Made by a program: the position numbers and the translations under genes. Below are positions 35,001 through 43,966 of a stretch of 64,000 nucleotides of DNA, in pieces. Position 1 is the first letter of the stretch. Every line of letters begins with the position of its first letter. This DNA comes from Lophium mytilinum (Eukaryota > Ascomycota > Dothideomycetes > Mytilinidiales > Mytilinidiaceae), in the NCBI GenBank assembly GCA_010093605.1, contig MU004183.1, positions 1,116,001-1,180,000 of the forward strand. The letters are read 5' to 3'. A model generated the notes under the pieces. The model saw nothing but the letters and a program-made list of their open reading frames with translations, did no database searches and had not been told where the DNA came from.

Positions 35001-35062
35001 CACCAAACGTGGACTCCGTGGCGTTGAGGCAACTTTGCAGCTTCGCTCGATTGGATGACTGA
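32051..35062 (+). CDS. SWI1: SWI/SNF chromatin-remodelling subunit Swi1 (ARID protein)
   Basis: Single exon, 1003 residues. Residues 1-255 and 350-500 are Gln/Pro/Met/Asn-rich low-complexity sequence. Between them is an ARID/BRIGHT DNA-binding domain (about 256-347: AFIKNVSALMQQ, RPVNYVKLYSMVMQQKGSNR, WPMVAQALGFPQQQ, YENAYW). From about 540 a helical ARM-like region (LDFLVRLSHEQRVQLELEKC, LDRTAERLIAVTTILRNLSFFESN) matches the C-terminal Swi1 domain that anchors the subunit in the complex. The long Gln/Asn-rich parts recall the prion-like N-terminus of yeast Swi1. It should recruit SWI/SNF to promoters. Confidence 0.93.
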   Translation: MTTWPDNLSNGTLYNNLPDQTQDPGLLNPSMFAGANLDLSQLQHNPQFQTRMQNGAFQTSSMAGQKRPREDSTGAPLSRSQTPGQQGQYGFQGSQHGGVQPMQVPSPFQHLHQGGSANATPSPTLQNQQFRPGMPPQRVQTVSPAQNANGPQMSPMNYMQGSPMPQGYNQNFSAGSFPVQPVALSQNLQSRQQEAQRQYQMRLQSQQQQLAASNMAAQQRHQAGPMLGSSGQQPGMPMNRNPAQMQKPQAPRVQPDAFIKNVSALMQQSGHSFNAQPMIAMRPVNYVKLYSMVMQQKGSNRVTAIGAWPMVAQALGFPQQQFPNAGEEVKHIFEQNLGLYENAYWNKVAQQSKALGNTQQAQMAAAMSSAQQMSPTKSMPQMGPNNVQAQQQQYLQQLQRAQAMQMDQSTPMKNNVPMATANGWSTPQMDSKMTPTALNQHRKSMSRQLEATPPHSQPLGFPSPSPGPDVKPRESAPPLGPPTSNGVAQPASVKVEHGTEYQPKVRNLALSHGGIDVQGISDLGKNIAALKPNIPNLEEMGVIDVRALSMSLQSGIHGEVRLALDFLVRLSHEQRVQLELEKCEDLIDAIIDCAEEQLDALAEDSPEVSDILDLTPYEDVIRNCRTEVESIQEIPEFGTPAYELDRTAERLIAVTTILRNLSFFESNHSLMSSPIVLKFVSNAIRLVGTRILLLRSHVNTADFMKDLIILLSNISDKIELPSREEAHNVLHFLISFAPCPRPGSPVRFTPYNPAIHRYLPPAVDTLAKLLARDDPNRTYYKQLFHADATSTPPYDLLTRAFALAVAVVPDRSKRGGRTNEEMRIAEARKPYLMQGMLAADILASLAPGPDSGIARSWLEAEDGWAQSLLRLSVFLFSTDANPRAPPQPGSRQVPRMDHDLQGFQLITHRALAMLKKLGEKCKGGDLVIANANANAIKIENGAASDDEEEEFDGGSVKEVGAGNRWTVKADVLPKKEMLLGALLTPNVDSVALRQLCSFARLDD

Positions 35063-35942
35063 AAACCGGATGGATAAGGGGAACATGATACTCCTTCAGT
35101 CGTGGATGGTTTGGATTTGATTCTGAGGAGCATCGAGTGCGAATAAATTCATGGCCCCGCGTGGAGCTTTCATTCTTAGGGGAATAGCCAGGTATCAAGA
35201 TAAGCGTCTAAGCTTCTTCGCAGCTGCTTTGTACCGTGAAGGCGTTGATTCATCTTGCATCTCAACGTCTCGGCTTAGCTCCTCAAATTCGTCGGCCTGT
35301 CTATATTTTCATATTATTCGTTCTAGATTATTCTTGGTGGGCGTTTGTGGTGTTTTGGATGGCAGGCTGCGCATTTGGAACGGATTGAGGCATGCGCTTG
35401 TCGACATTGGCGCCGCCTATTGCGATTCCCGAGCATAAACTGGCGAAGCGAAACTTGTAGAAAAATGGGACTTGTCTATTTTATGGCTCTTGCCAATGCA
35501 TGCATTGATGGTCATGAACGTCTGTCTGCTTGCAAAACTAAATCTCCTGAGGCGAGATCTGAAGCTCAAGTCCATGAGAACGAGGATAGCACCATACCTA
35601 CAAACCCGAGCAAGCACCTGTGCTACCCCTATAGTTACAGCAACAGTGGTCTTGGTTGTAGTGTTGCATCCCGGGGTCTTGTGACTCGAGTAGATTACTC
35701 TCTGACTAGATGCCGTGTCTTCAGTAGCAGAGGAGCTAAACATGCATGTGCAAGGGAAAGTGGCGTCTCGTATTCATATCTCCCCGCATTAGTCTTCCTA
35801 TAATAGTACCATCACCGCATTTTCTTCGTGCTCAGCCTCATCACGTCTTCCACTTATCCATCATAGCTATCCCACCACATGTCTAGAGCCGTCGATCCTT
35901 CTATTCTCTCAAAATGCTACGGCAATCACACGTACATCCAGT
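35063..35942. other. SWI1 3' flank, no supported gene
   Basis: 880 bases. Two overlapping open frames on opposite strands (35345-35803 plus; 35417-35743 minus) cover the middle. The minus one has a Thr-rich stretch followed by a hydrophobic segment. Neither is recognisable and I do not call them. Confidence 0.4.
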
Positions 35943-36455
35943 ATGAACAACACTGCAGCTGAGCCCCCTCGGCGTAAAGGTATACGGAAGCTACTGCATC
36001 GATGGAAAGAAAAGATCCAAGCAGAGAAGAAGCCCAAGTCCCAACGTGCCGTGGAACCTACCAAGAAACCCACGATCCAGAAAAGGTCGCAGCCAGCAAA
36101 GACGCCAAACCCTCGACGCAACACCGCCCCCGCCGATCTACTATCATCCCACCCTCATCCCAGCACGGTGCCTTCTAAGCCGGGTATTGCATCTCCTACA
36201 CCAAGCGCGCCAGCGCCAAAACGTCACCAGAACCGCCGCGCTACTACTGGCTATTTCACGGCATCAGACGTTCGAGCTCAGATTGCGGCAGACGAGGCGT
36301 TGCTGAGAAGACGGGCGGCGGAGTTTGAGTATCACCACCAGAGAGAGCCGATAGGCTTCGTCCGGTTCGATCATGCGGCAGACCGCGCAATAGGTGGTGC
36401 GGATATCAGTCCGAGTGGGACGGGGCCGGTGAAGCAGTGGCCGTGGGGGAAATGA
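35943..36455 (+). CDS. Hypothetical basic protein, 170 residues
   Basis: Single exon. The N-terminal 60 residues are Lys/Arg-rich (RRKGIRKLLHRWKEKIQAEK), and the middle is Pro/Ser-rich. The C-terminal third looks ordered: YFTASDVRAQIAADEALLRR, then EPIGFVRFDHAADRAIGGAD, ending WPWGK. No signal peptide or membrane segment is seen, and I do not recognise the family. The change from disordered to ordered composition and the length support a real gene, but there is no homology evidence. Confidence 0.55.
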   Translation: MNNTAAEPPRRKGIRKLLHRWKEKIQAEKKPKSQRAVEPTKKPTIQKRSQPAKTPNPRRNTAPADLLSSHPHPSTVPSKPGIASPTPSAPAPKRHQNRRATTGYFTASDVRAQIAADEALLRRRAAEFEYHHQREPIGFVRFDHAADRAIGGADISPSGTGPVKQWPWGK

Positions 36456-37693
36456 GATGCGAGGCTTGCCTTGACCTTGGTCTACGACACGTAGTTAGTT
36501 GAGATCTGTGCTGCCTGCAGGCCGGGGAACTTCTTATCGTCCCTTATTGTCGGATCATAGCCGATGCTTTTCGGAGACATGATCTCCTCGTCTTGCTATA
36601 TATTTCTACTTGTGCAGACGAGTCAGCTATATGATGTTGAGGTAGTCTCATAAGCTGCTATGCATTACAAAAGGAGGATGGTGTCAAGCCTGGTGAGATG
36701 TGTCAGGCAACTAGGTTGGTTTAGTAGCTAGAGTACACTGCGGTGATTTGAATTTGGGTGTCGGATTGGCCCCGGTATACTCTTCAAGGCGGCTAATTCT
36801 TCAAAGAACGCGAAACCTAGCGGAACGGCTCCATTTGTATCTGTCAAAGTACATACACTGTTAGGCTGATGATTGGGTCTAATTTAAAGTGTGATAAACT
36901 TCATATTCGGAATACAAAGGCAATATGCGGACTAGCTCCCGCTCTTACTCTTCAACTTAAAATAAGTCTCCCTTCTTACTAACTGGATCCATGCTGTATG
37001 ACGAATTACATAATGTTATCCAGTCGGCAATTTGTTTAGGCATTAGAGTATATTGACTCTAGTACCCCTTGCATTTGACTTTGTTGCATATTACGAACCA
37101 GATGATCTCAACATTTGCATCTCAAAATAGTTCAAGCTTAAGCTCTAAAAACAGTTCAACTAACTCACCTCCAAATATCGGGCTGATTCCCGTCTCAGAG
37201 ATAAAATAAGGCAGATGTCTAAATAGGTTTGCAGTTCAAGTGCGGCTCTCCACCGCCCCGGGTCTCGGATCGTACCTCGAAAATAACCTCAAAAGGGCAT
37301 GCTAGCCAATCTTGATTCGGGGACGATCACCGAGACGTCTACATGATTGCGATTTTTCAAAGGTAACAGAAGTTCTCCAGCGGTCGCCTGAGAAAGAACC
37401 CGCTTCCTTCACGTTTCCATGGTTCAATCCTCGGACCGGCCCGAGCGACACATTTGGCTGGCGAATCAGAGTCGCCGAAAGTCAATAACTAACCTATGAG
37501 TTAGCCGGCTGCAATACTCAGCATCGCCAAGGTGAAACTCCGCAGTATACGCTTGGCAAATTGGCAATAGAGTGGTTGTCAACGTCATAGGCTTTCTTTG
37601 ACGATCTATAAGACATCCCTTGCGCGAAAGGTAATGTAGCTCTCCTTGCACCATCCAAGCTCCAATTGACTACACAAACCACATAGCACCGCT
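36456..37693. other. AT-rich intergenic region, no gene
   Basis: 1.24 kb noticeably richer in A and T than its surroundings, especially 36600-37250, with no open frame of note until the last 200 bases. It may be an eroded repeat, but no terminal repeats or transposase remnants can be seen. Confidence 0.45.
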
Positions 37694-38518
37694 ATGTTTC
37701 ATTCATGTGTTTTTCTGAGTCTGCTGCTCTCCACAGTCGTCCCGACTCTTGCGCAAACTCCGCCGGGCTTCGTTCCTTCGGTAAAGCAATCGCTGAACAT
37801 TACCTATGACACGAACAACGTTTCCCCGCCCGGCGAGTTGATTCCACGGGGTGGTAAGAACCACTGTTCGACATAGATTGCGCAGAGTGCTAATACTGCT
37901 TTCCCAGATACCGCAAACCCCCCCAGCATCTCGACTCCTGTTTACCAGAATGCCAGCAGTGGTGGTCGTTCTATAATCTTCCTAATCGACCGCGATGTTC
38001 CTCGAAATGGCAGCCGGGTCACCCTACTACACTGGCTAGTTCCCAACGTCACCGTATCCTCTGGCGGAGGCCTCACTCTAGACATTCCTGTCCCTCAAGA
38101 AGGCGAGACTGGCGGTGCGCCATACCTACAACCTTCGCCGCCGGTTGGCGACAGTCCACACACCTACACATTCCTCCTCTTCCCACAGCCGGACAACTTT
38201 ACAATTCCCAGCGAGTTCGCAAGCATCAATCCGCCCGCAGACTCGAGTGCGAGGATCGGCTTCAATATCTCATCTTTCGCCAAGGCGGCAGGTTTGATGG
38301 CGCCTCTTGCAGCAAATTACATGCAGGTTCAGAATCTTACGGGCGTCACTGGAGTCGCGACTACTTTTCCTCCAGTGGCGGCGACGAGCACGCCGACTTC
38401 GAGCGAATCGACAGCTACAGCACCTGCGACGTACACAGGCGCTGCTGCTGTTGTAGGGGATAATCTGGGCGTGGGTGTTCTAGGAGCGGCGGTTGCGGCC
38501 CTAGCGGCTCTCTTATAG
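37694..38518 (+). CDS. Secreted PEBP-like protein with probable GPI anchor
   Basis: Two exons, 37694-37853 and 37908-38518, give 256 residues. The signal peptide is MFHSCVFLSLLLSTVVPTLA. The phosphatidylethanolamine-binding fold is marked by IIFLIDRDVP (DxDxP site) and VTLLHWLVPNV, then YTFLLFPQP. The FGxxY/ANYM-type end appears as MAPLAANYMQVQNLTG. A Ser/Thr/Ala-rich stretch and a hydrophobic C-terminus (GVGVLGAAVAALAALL) complete a GPI-anchor signal. Fungal secreted PEBP proteins of this type are known but have no settled function; lipid or small-ligand binding at the cell surface is an inference. The 54-base intron ends at TTCCCAG. Confidence 0.85.
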
Positions 38519-39192
38519 TAACAGAGAGGGTAGTTTTGCTATGTTATCAGCGCTGAAATAGTATCTACAACTGATATAACACTCTGTCCACGTTGGAACA
38601 TATGCCCCGGCAAGGTGCTGTACTCGAAGCACTAATAGCCCTTTGGTGTCAAGTCTCGACACTTAACGCGGATGGAAACTTCAATTGAAAACGGCGGACT
38701 CTGGTTGGTGGAGGTAATCAAAAGGAAATGATGCATTGAAGACGCAATTAAAGAGTTTTGCGGCGCAACGGGAGTCAACCGGCGATATCGGAATGCGGGG
38801 CATCGTTCCAAGGTTCAATCGGGCACCTCCGGAGGGGCATTTCTGCATAAAATCTTCGCCCACACGTTTGCGCCAGTCTTTGCGCTTCGTACCAATTGCA
38901 GCTGTGACTGTTGCTTCATTCTCCATACTTTCGCCTTGGCCCTCTGCGATTACCTTCGTAGCAGCTTAATTGTACAACGTACAAGGCAAGGCTGCATCAT
39001 TCACCAACGCTAGGATCCCGTGCGACCCTCTAATATCTACCGTTACTACGCCAAAGTGCCCACAGCTGAGTCAGGGCTCTTTATTGCGGCGAACGTGACT
39101 CTGAATTGACGCACCATTAGTAGAACACTCCTTCTCCAACCTCGGACCCCATCTACGAACCCTCACCCGACTTTTCACATTGATACGCGGCC
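38519..39192. other. Intergenic region, ADE12 promoter
   Basis: 674 bases between tandem genes. An 81-codon minus-strand frame (38681-38926) and its plus-strand counterpart have no recognisable content. No clear TATA box. Confidence 0.5.
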
Positions 39193-40787
39193 ATGTCCGT
39201 CACTGTCTGTCTTGGTAGCCAATTCGGCGACGAGGGCAAGGGCAAGCTGGTTGATATCCTAGCAAACAACGTAAGCCTCTGCTGTAGAGCCCAGGGAGGA
39301 AACAACGCCGGCCATACAATTGTCGCGAATGGCATTACCTACGACTTCCACATTCTGCCCAGTGGCCTCGTCAATCCAAAGTGCATCAATCTTGTGGGAA
39401 GCGGCTGTGTCGTTCACGTACCGTCTTTCTTCAAGGAGCTGGAGGCATTGGAGGTGCACGGATTGAAGACGGACAACCGCATCTTCATTAGCGACCGCGC
39501 CCACGTCGTCTTTGATCTACATCAGCTGGTGGACGGATTGGAGGAGGTTGAGTTGGCCAACTCATTCATAGGTTGGATGCCAGTTTGAGTCCTAAGACTG
39601 CCGTGATTGCGAGCACTGACGTGTGTGGGAACAGGCACAACGCGGAAAGGCATAGGTAAGCCTAGAGGTCAGGAGCGCTGGTGTACACCACGATCTGACT
39701 TTAATAGGTCCAACATACAGCACCAAGATGACGAGGAGCGGCATTCGTATTGCGGATCTTTTCGACGAAGAAGTCTTCGAGGCGAAGCTCCGACGACTAG
39801 CCTATGGCTTTCAGAAGCGCTTCGGTGATCTCTTGAAGTACAACGTAGAGGATGAGCTCTCGAAATACAAGGTAACTTTGAAGCTCCATGCACGTGCTGG
39901 AATCTAGGAAGCTTATGAAGATGACAGGAACTTCGAGAAAAGCTTGCGCCTTATGTCATCGATCAGATCCCATTGCTGAACGATGCGAAGGCAAAGAAGA
40001 GTCAGATTCTAGTCGAAGGTGCAAATGCGATCATGCTCGACATCGATTATGGGTATGCAATCTACTTCAACAATGGACGAACAGGAGACTCACATCAGTA
40101 GCACCTACCCCTTCGTCACGTCTTCTAACACTGGCCTCGGCGGTGTCCTGACGGGATTGAGCTTGGGCTGGAGGTCTATCAAAGAAGTAGTTGGGGTCAC
40201 CAAGGCAGTAAGGTCCATCCCAATAGTTATAAAAGGAACTTATGCACTGATTCACGTTTAGTATACCACTAGAGTTGGATCGTAAGTTTCGATATGTAGT
40301 AATCCCCTCGAAGCTGGACCTGATCAATTGACACAGAGGTCCGTTCCCAACCGAACAGCTGAACGAAGTTGGCGAGAAACTCCAGGGAGTTGGCAGAGAA
40401 GTCGGCGTCACCACTGGACGCAAGCGACGATGTGGCTGGCTTGACCTCGTCATCATCAAATATTCTCACGACGTGAACGACTACACGTCCCTCAATCTGA
40501 CCAAGCTCGATGTTCTGGATGATTTCGAGGAGCTCAAGGTCGCCACTGGGTATTCATATCAAGGGCAGAAGCTTGAGTCCTTCCCAGCCAACCCGGAATT
40601 GTTGGCCAAAGTCGACGTCACCTACGAGACTCTTCCGGGCTGGAAGAAGCCAACGACCGGCGCGAAGACCTTCTACGATCTTCCTCTCAATGCTAGGAAA
40701 TACGTTGAGTTCATTGAGAAGACTGTTGGAGTTCACATCAAGTGGATTGGTGTCGGGCCGAACCGCGAGCATATGATCGTCAGGTGA
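39193..40787 (+). CDS. ADE12: Adenylosuccinate synthetase
   Basis: Seven exons, 39193-39571, 39635-39655, 39708-39871, 39928-40052, 40102-40207, 40262-40281 and 40337-40787, give 421 residues. The P-loop-like [11 protein letters not shown] (8-18), [25 protein letters not shown] (rebuilt across two introns), [20 protein letters not shown] and [13 protein letters not shown] are the family signatures, through to the C-terminal [11 protein letters not shown]. The enzyme joins IMP and aspartate using GTP, the first committed step of AMP synthesis, in the cytosol. Exons of 21 and 20 bases are required to restore conserved residues. The fifth exon uses the second of two adjacent AG acceptors (CAGTAG), which gives the conserved DYGTYPF. 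Confidence 0.95.
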
Positions 40788-41080
40788 GAACGGGGCTTGG
40801 ACAGAGAAGTACGAGGTAAGTCGTTTCATGCTCTCTACTGATTTTGGGGTTTGCTTTCCATCTGACCGTTAAGCTTGAGGGGCAATAAAACTGTTTGCAT
40901 ATTTTAGGAGTGCAAATAGATAGATCGTAATTCTCTAAATAGATAGTCTATGTCTATAAATGGGATATCTAAGTATGCCAACGTGATGGACTCAAAGCTT
41001 GATGTATTTTGATTCAGCCGATATGGTGGACCGAAAATCTAAGTCCCTAAGAAACTGAGGCCACACATGCTTCTCTGCAC

Positions 41081-41692
41081 TCATGAGGAACCAAAAGTCT
41101 TCACTCTCTCCGCATCCGGTAGGAACGGCTTCTCGTTGGCAGATCCCTCTGGGTGGCCGAAGACCAATTCGGCCTTCAGGGCGTAGGTCTCGGGCAGTTC
41201 GTACTTCTTGGCGACGACAGGTCCAGTGAGGTTTCCGTAATGCTGCAGATTGGCGCCATAGCCCTCGAGCTCGAGCGCAGTCCACGCGTAAATCTGCGCC
41301 ATGCCGCTTCCATGCTCTGACCACTGAGGGAAGCGGTCCGCATATAGGGCGACATTCTCCTGCATGCCCTTGATGACCTTCTCGTCCTCAAAGAACAAGA
41401 CGGTTCCGGCACCGGCGCCGAACATCTTGGTGCGCTCGACGCCCTTGGCGAGTGTCTCCTCGTCCGGAACGACCTTCTTGAGCTCGGCCGGGACGATGTC
41501 GTTCCAGTAGGCGTCGTGCTCGGCGCCGAAGAGGATGACGACGCGCGAGCTCATCATGTTGAAGGAGCTGGGCGCGTGCTTGACGGCTTCTTGGATGACG
41601 GTGGCCAATTTGGCGTCTGGGAGGATCGCCTTCTTGGAGAGAGGGTAGATGGACCGTCTGGCCGCGATGGCGGAAATGAAGGCGGAAGACAT
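41081..41692 (-). CDS. Nitroreductase-family protein (Frm2/Hbn1-like)
   Basis: Single exon, 203 residues. It starts SSAFISAIAARRSIYPLSKK, the FMN phosphate-binding Arg-rich start of the family, then HAPSSFNMMSSRVVILFGAEH. AGTVLFFEDEKVIKGMQEN follows, and near the end WTALELEGYGANLQHYG. Length and sequence fit the compact fungal Hbn1/Frm2 group, FMN-dependent oxidoreductases linked to oxidative stress and lipid signalling in yeast. It converges with ADE12. The substrate cannot be predicted. Confidence 0.88.
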   Translation of the reverse strand: MSSAFISAIAARRSIYPLSKKAILPDAKLATVIQEAVKHAPSSFNMMSSRVVILFGAEHDAYWNDIVPAELKKVVPDEETLAKGVERTKMFGAGAGTVLFFEDEKVIKGMQENVALYADRFPQWSEHGSGMAQIYAWTALELEGYGANLQHYGNLTGPVVAKKYELPETYALKAELVFGHPEGSANEKPFLPDAERVKTFGSS

Positions 41693-42862
41693 GACTGTAA
41701 GATATTGGAAACAAAGACTTTTTGACTGTGTGTAAATGTGAAGTGGGGAGATTTAGGTATATATTAGGTTCCTTTTAGAGCATTTGTGGGAAGCCGGAAC
41801 TGAACCGCCTTTCTTACAAAGATATTTATAAGATAAGAGCAATCGAATCTCAAACGGGACGGGCCGACTGACTCGGGGTGGGTCTGAGCTAGCCAACAGC
41901 TAGAGGGTTAGACACAGAGCGGGTCTTCTGTGCAGGAGAAGGATTGTCCGTCGATACGTGTGAAGAGTGCGGCAAGTCGGATCGGAAGACGCGGGATACC
42001 ACTTCATGCTCCCGAGACGTTGACTAGCTAGTTTAAGTCCGCAGCAAGCTTAGATTAATTTGTCCATAAAGGCTTGCCTCCTTGGAGTAAGTGAGTTTCG
42101 TCGAAAAGGGCATCGGAACGCATTATGCACTGCTTAGGCCAAGCAACCTATACAAAATTGCACCATTTGTTCTCTTGAACGGCCGTAGTGTTGAGGTGGT
42201 CTGAGCATTGAGGCGGGTGTGGGGTAAAGTAGCATGAGGTAATCATGGTTGTTAGACAAGTTAGCCTGAAAATAGTGCACAGCCACATACTAACTACTTC
42301 TACTTTCTCCTTCCGACGAGTTCTGGAGGTGCTATCATGAACATGGTCACCAGGTTGTGTCTCTAAAAGCTTTCAGTAGGTCCAATAGCTAGTTTGCCCT
42401 CTTCAGAATCGCCCTCAAGAATTAGACAGTGAAAGATTTGCCAAATATATAGACCTTTGGAATAGCTCTCTCGCCATGCATCTTGGTACAGATAGAAAAT
42501 GAAGATATCGTGAAGAGGGACTGCAACCTTCTAAGTCTGCACCCTGCAATGCTCACTTCAGACACAATGCAATCGCTAATGTATATGCACTAAACCAGCA
42601 CTGCTTGGGTCGCTTCAATGCGCGCCCCTTAGGGTTACTGAACACTACTTGGTTGAGTAGCGTGTTCAAAAAGAAGGGCGATGACTAGAAGTCTCGGCAC
42701 TGCCTACATTTGGCAGTGAGGTGATAGATCCTGACAACTCCATTGGAAATCCCGAGAACTCGTAAATGAGAGCAAATGAACATAAGGCGAGGCGCTGGAA
42801 GCATTCAAACGTGATACTAAGAGTGGCACCGATTTGAAGAGAGAATTCAAGAGACACATCGG
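41693..42862. other. AT-rich intergenic region
   Basis: 1.17 kb, AT-rich with no long frame except 42666-42878 on the minus strand. That frame lies directly after the DUF7730-like frame in another phase and may be its broken tail. No transposon features seen. Confidence 0.45.
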
Positions 42863-43366
42863 TTACAGGAACACCCAAGGGTCCGCTCGTAATGTTATCA
42901 AGCCCGGTAAGAAGTCATGTATCACTGTACAGAAGACATCATGATTCGCTGGCTGTTGTCCTTGCCGGTCCGCAAGCATGGTCAGTCGGACTTGACGGAC
43001 TAAGCTCTTGGCATTCGGACTCAACCGACGGATGAAGTCCAATACAGGAAGGTAATTGAAGCCGATGAAATGGAATTGGTGCTCGGAATACAACACGGAC
43101 AAGGCCTCATGGTAGATCATTCGATTAGTTCGGAGAATTGCTAATGCCATCTTATCTGGGTGGGGACTCGGCCTACGATTCCATTTCGCGCTCGCGGCGG
43201 TAGAATCGCAGTCTGCGTAAAGGCGAAAACTCTGGGGAGAACTTGGGACGATATACCGGAAAATCTCATGGCGAATCTCCACTGGAAGTCGCAAGAAAGG
43301 TGGGCATTTGTCCAAGGTCGTGGCCGGCACCGAGCCTGGATTTGTTGGCCCTGGCTGCTTCTTCAC
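42863..43366 (-). CDS. F-box/DUF7730-like protein, possibly truncated
   Basis: 167 residues. FLRLPVEIRHEIFRYIVPS (about 25-43) is the N-terminal motif of a large fungal family with an F-box-like (2EXR/DUF7730) start. ALAILRTNRMIYHEALSVLYSEHQF and FIRRLSPNAKSLVRQVRLTM are its next conserved blocks. The frame stops after LRADPWVFL, before the family's usual C-terminal half. A minus-strand frame in a different phase (42878-42666) continues for about 70 codons, so the gene may be frameshifted or have an unrecognised intron. Function unknown. Confidence 0.6.
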   Translation of the reverse strand: MKKQPGPTNPGSVPATTLDKCPPFLRLPVEIRHEIFRYIVPSSPQSFRLYADCDSTAASAKWNRRPSPHPDKMALAILRTNRMIYHEALSVLYSEHQFHFIGFNYLPVLDFIRRLSPNAKSLVRQVRLTMLADRQGQQPANHDVFCTVIHDFLPGLITLRADPWVFL

Positions 43367-43966
43367 AGGGTCTGAAACACCTGTGACTTCTTCCTCATGG
43401 TTTGATAGATGCTACAGTTGCACTGGTTAGTCCTGTGATCTTTTGAAGCTGACCAACTATGTAGGGAACCCACTTTTCTTGAAAACCCCATGATGATAGC
43501 TGAAATGAGAAAGAATCTGGTAAAGAAACGCTATGCCGTTTGCTGGACTTCTACTCTGAGGCTGCCAGCGAAAGGAACCTTGATGCTGCAGTCATGTGCA
43601 CCAAGAGACGAGAATAGAGTGCAGGGAAATTTTGACGTTTATCATTAGAAGCGCACGTGCAAGATGAAAGTAGCGAAACGATAGCACAATACTGCCATGT
43701 AGATAGATGTTGCAGCGACGTTGCCTGACAGGAAGATGCTGCAAGGAGACTCACCTGCGGCCTTGGAGGAGAGGAAGTTAGCGGCTTGGCATCGGGCCGG
43801 TGAAACCTGCTCCGACGTGAAGGAAAACGCGTCGGATATTTTTGGTGGTGACATAGCTTGCTCATTTCCCCCACTTCGCCCTCACTGAATCCAGATCCTG
43901 CCTAGGAGACACAGAGTCGTACCAGAAGACCAGGTTTCAAGCTCTTCCACTGCAGGCGTCTTCAGA
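43367..43966. promoter_or_regulatory. Divergent promoter region before CCT7
   Basis: 600 bases between a minus-strand and a plus-strand start. A 107-codon minus-strand frame (43551-43874) is Ser-rich and not supported. The CCT7 leader should occupy the last part. Confidence 0.45.
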
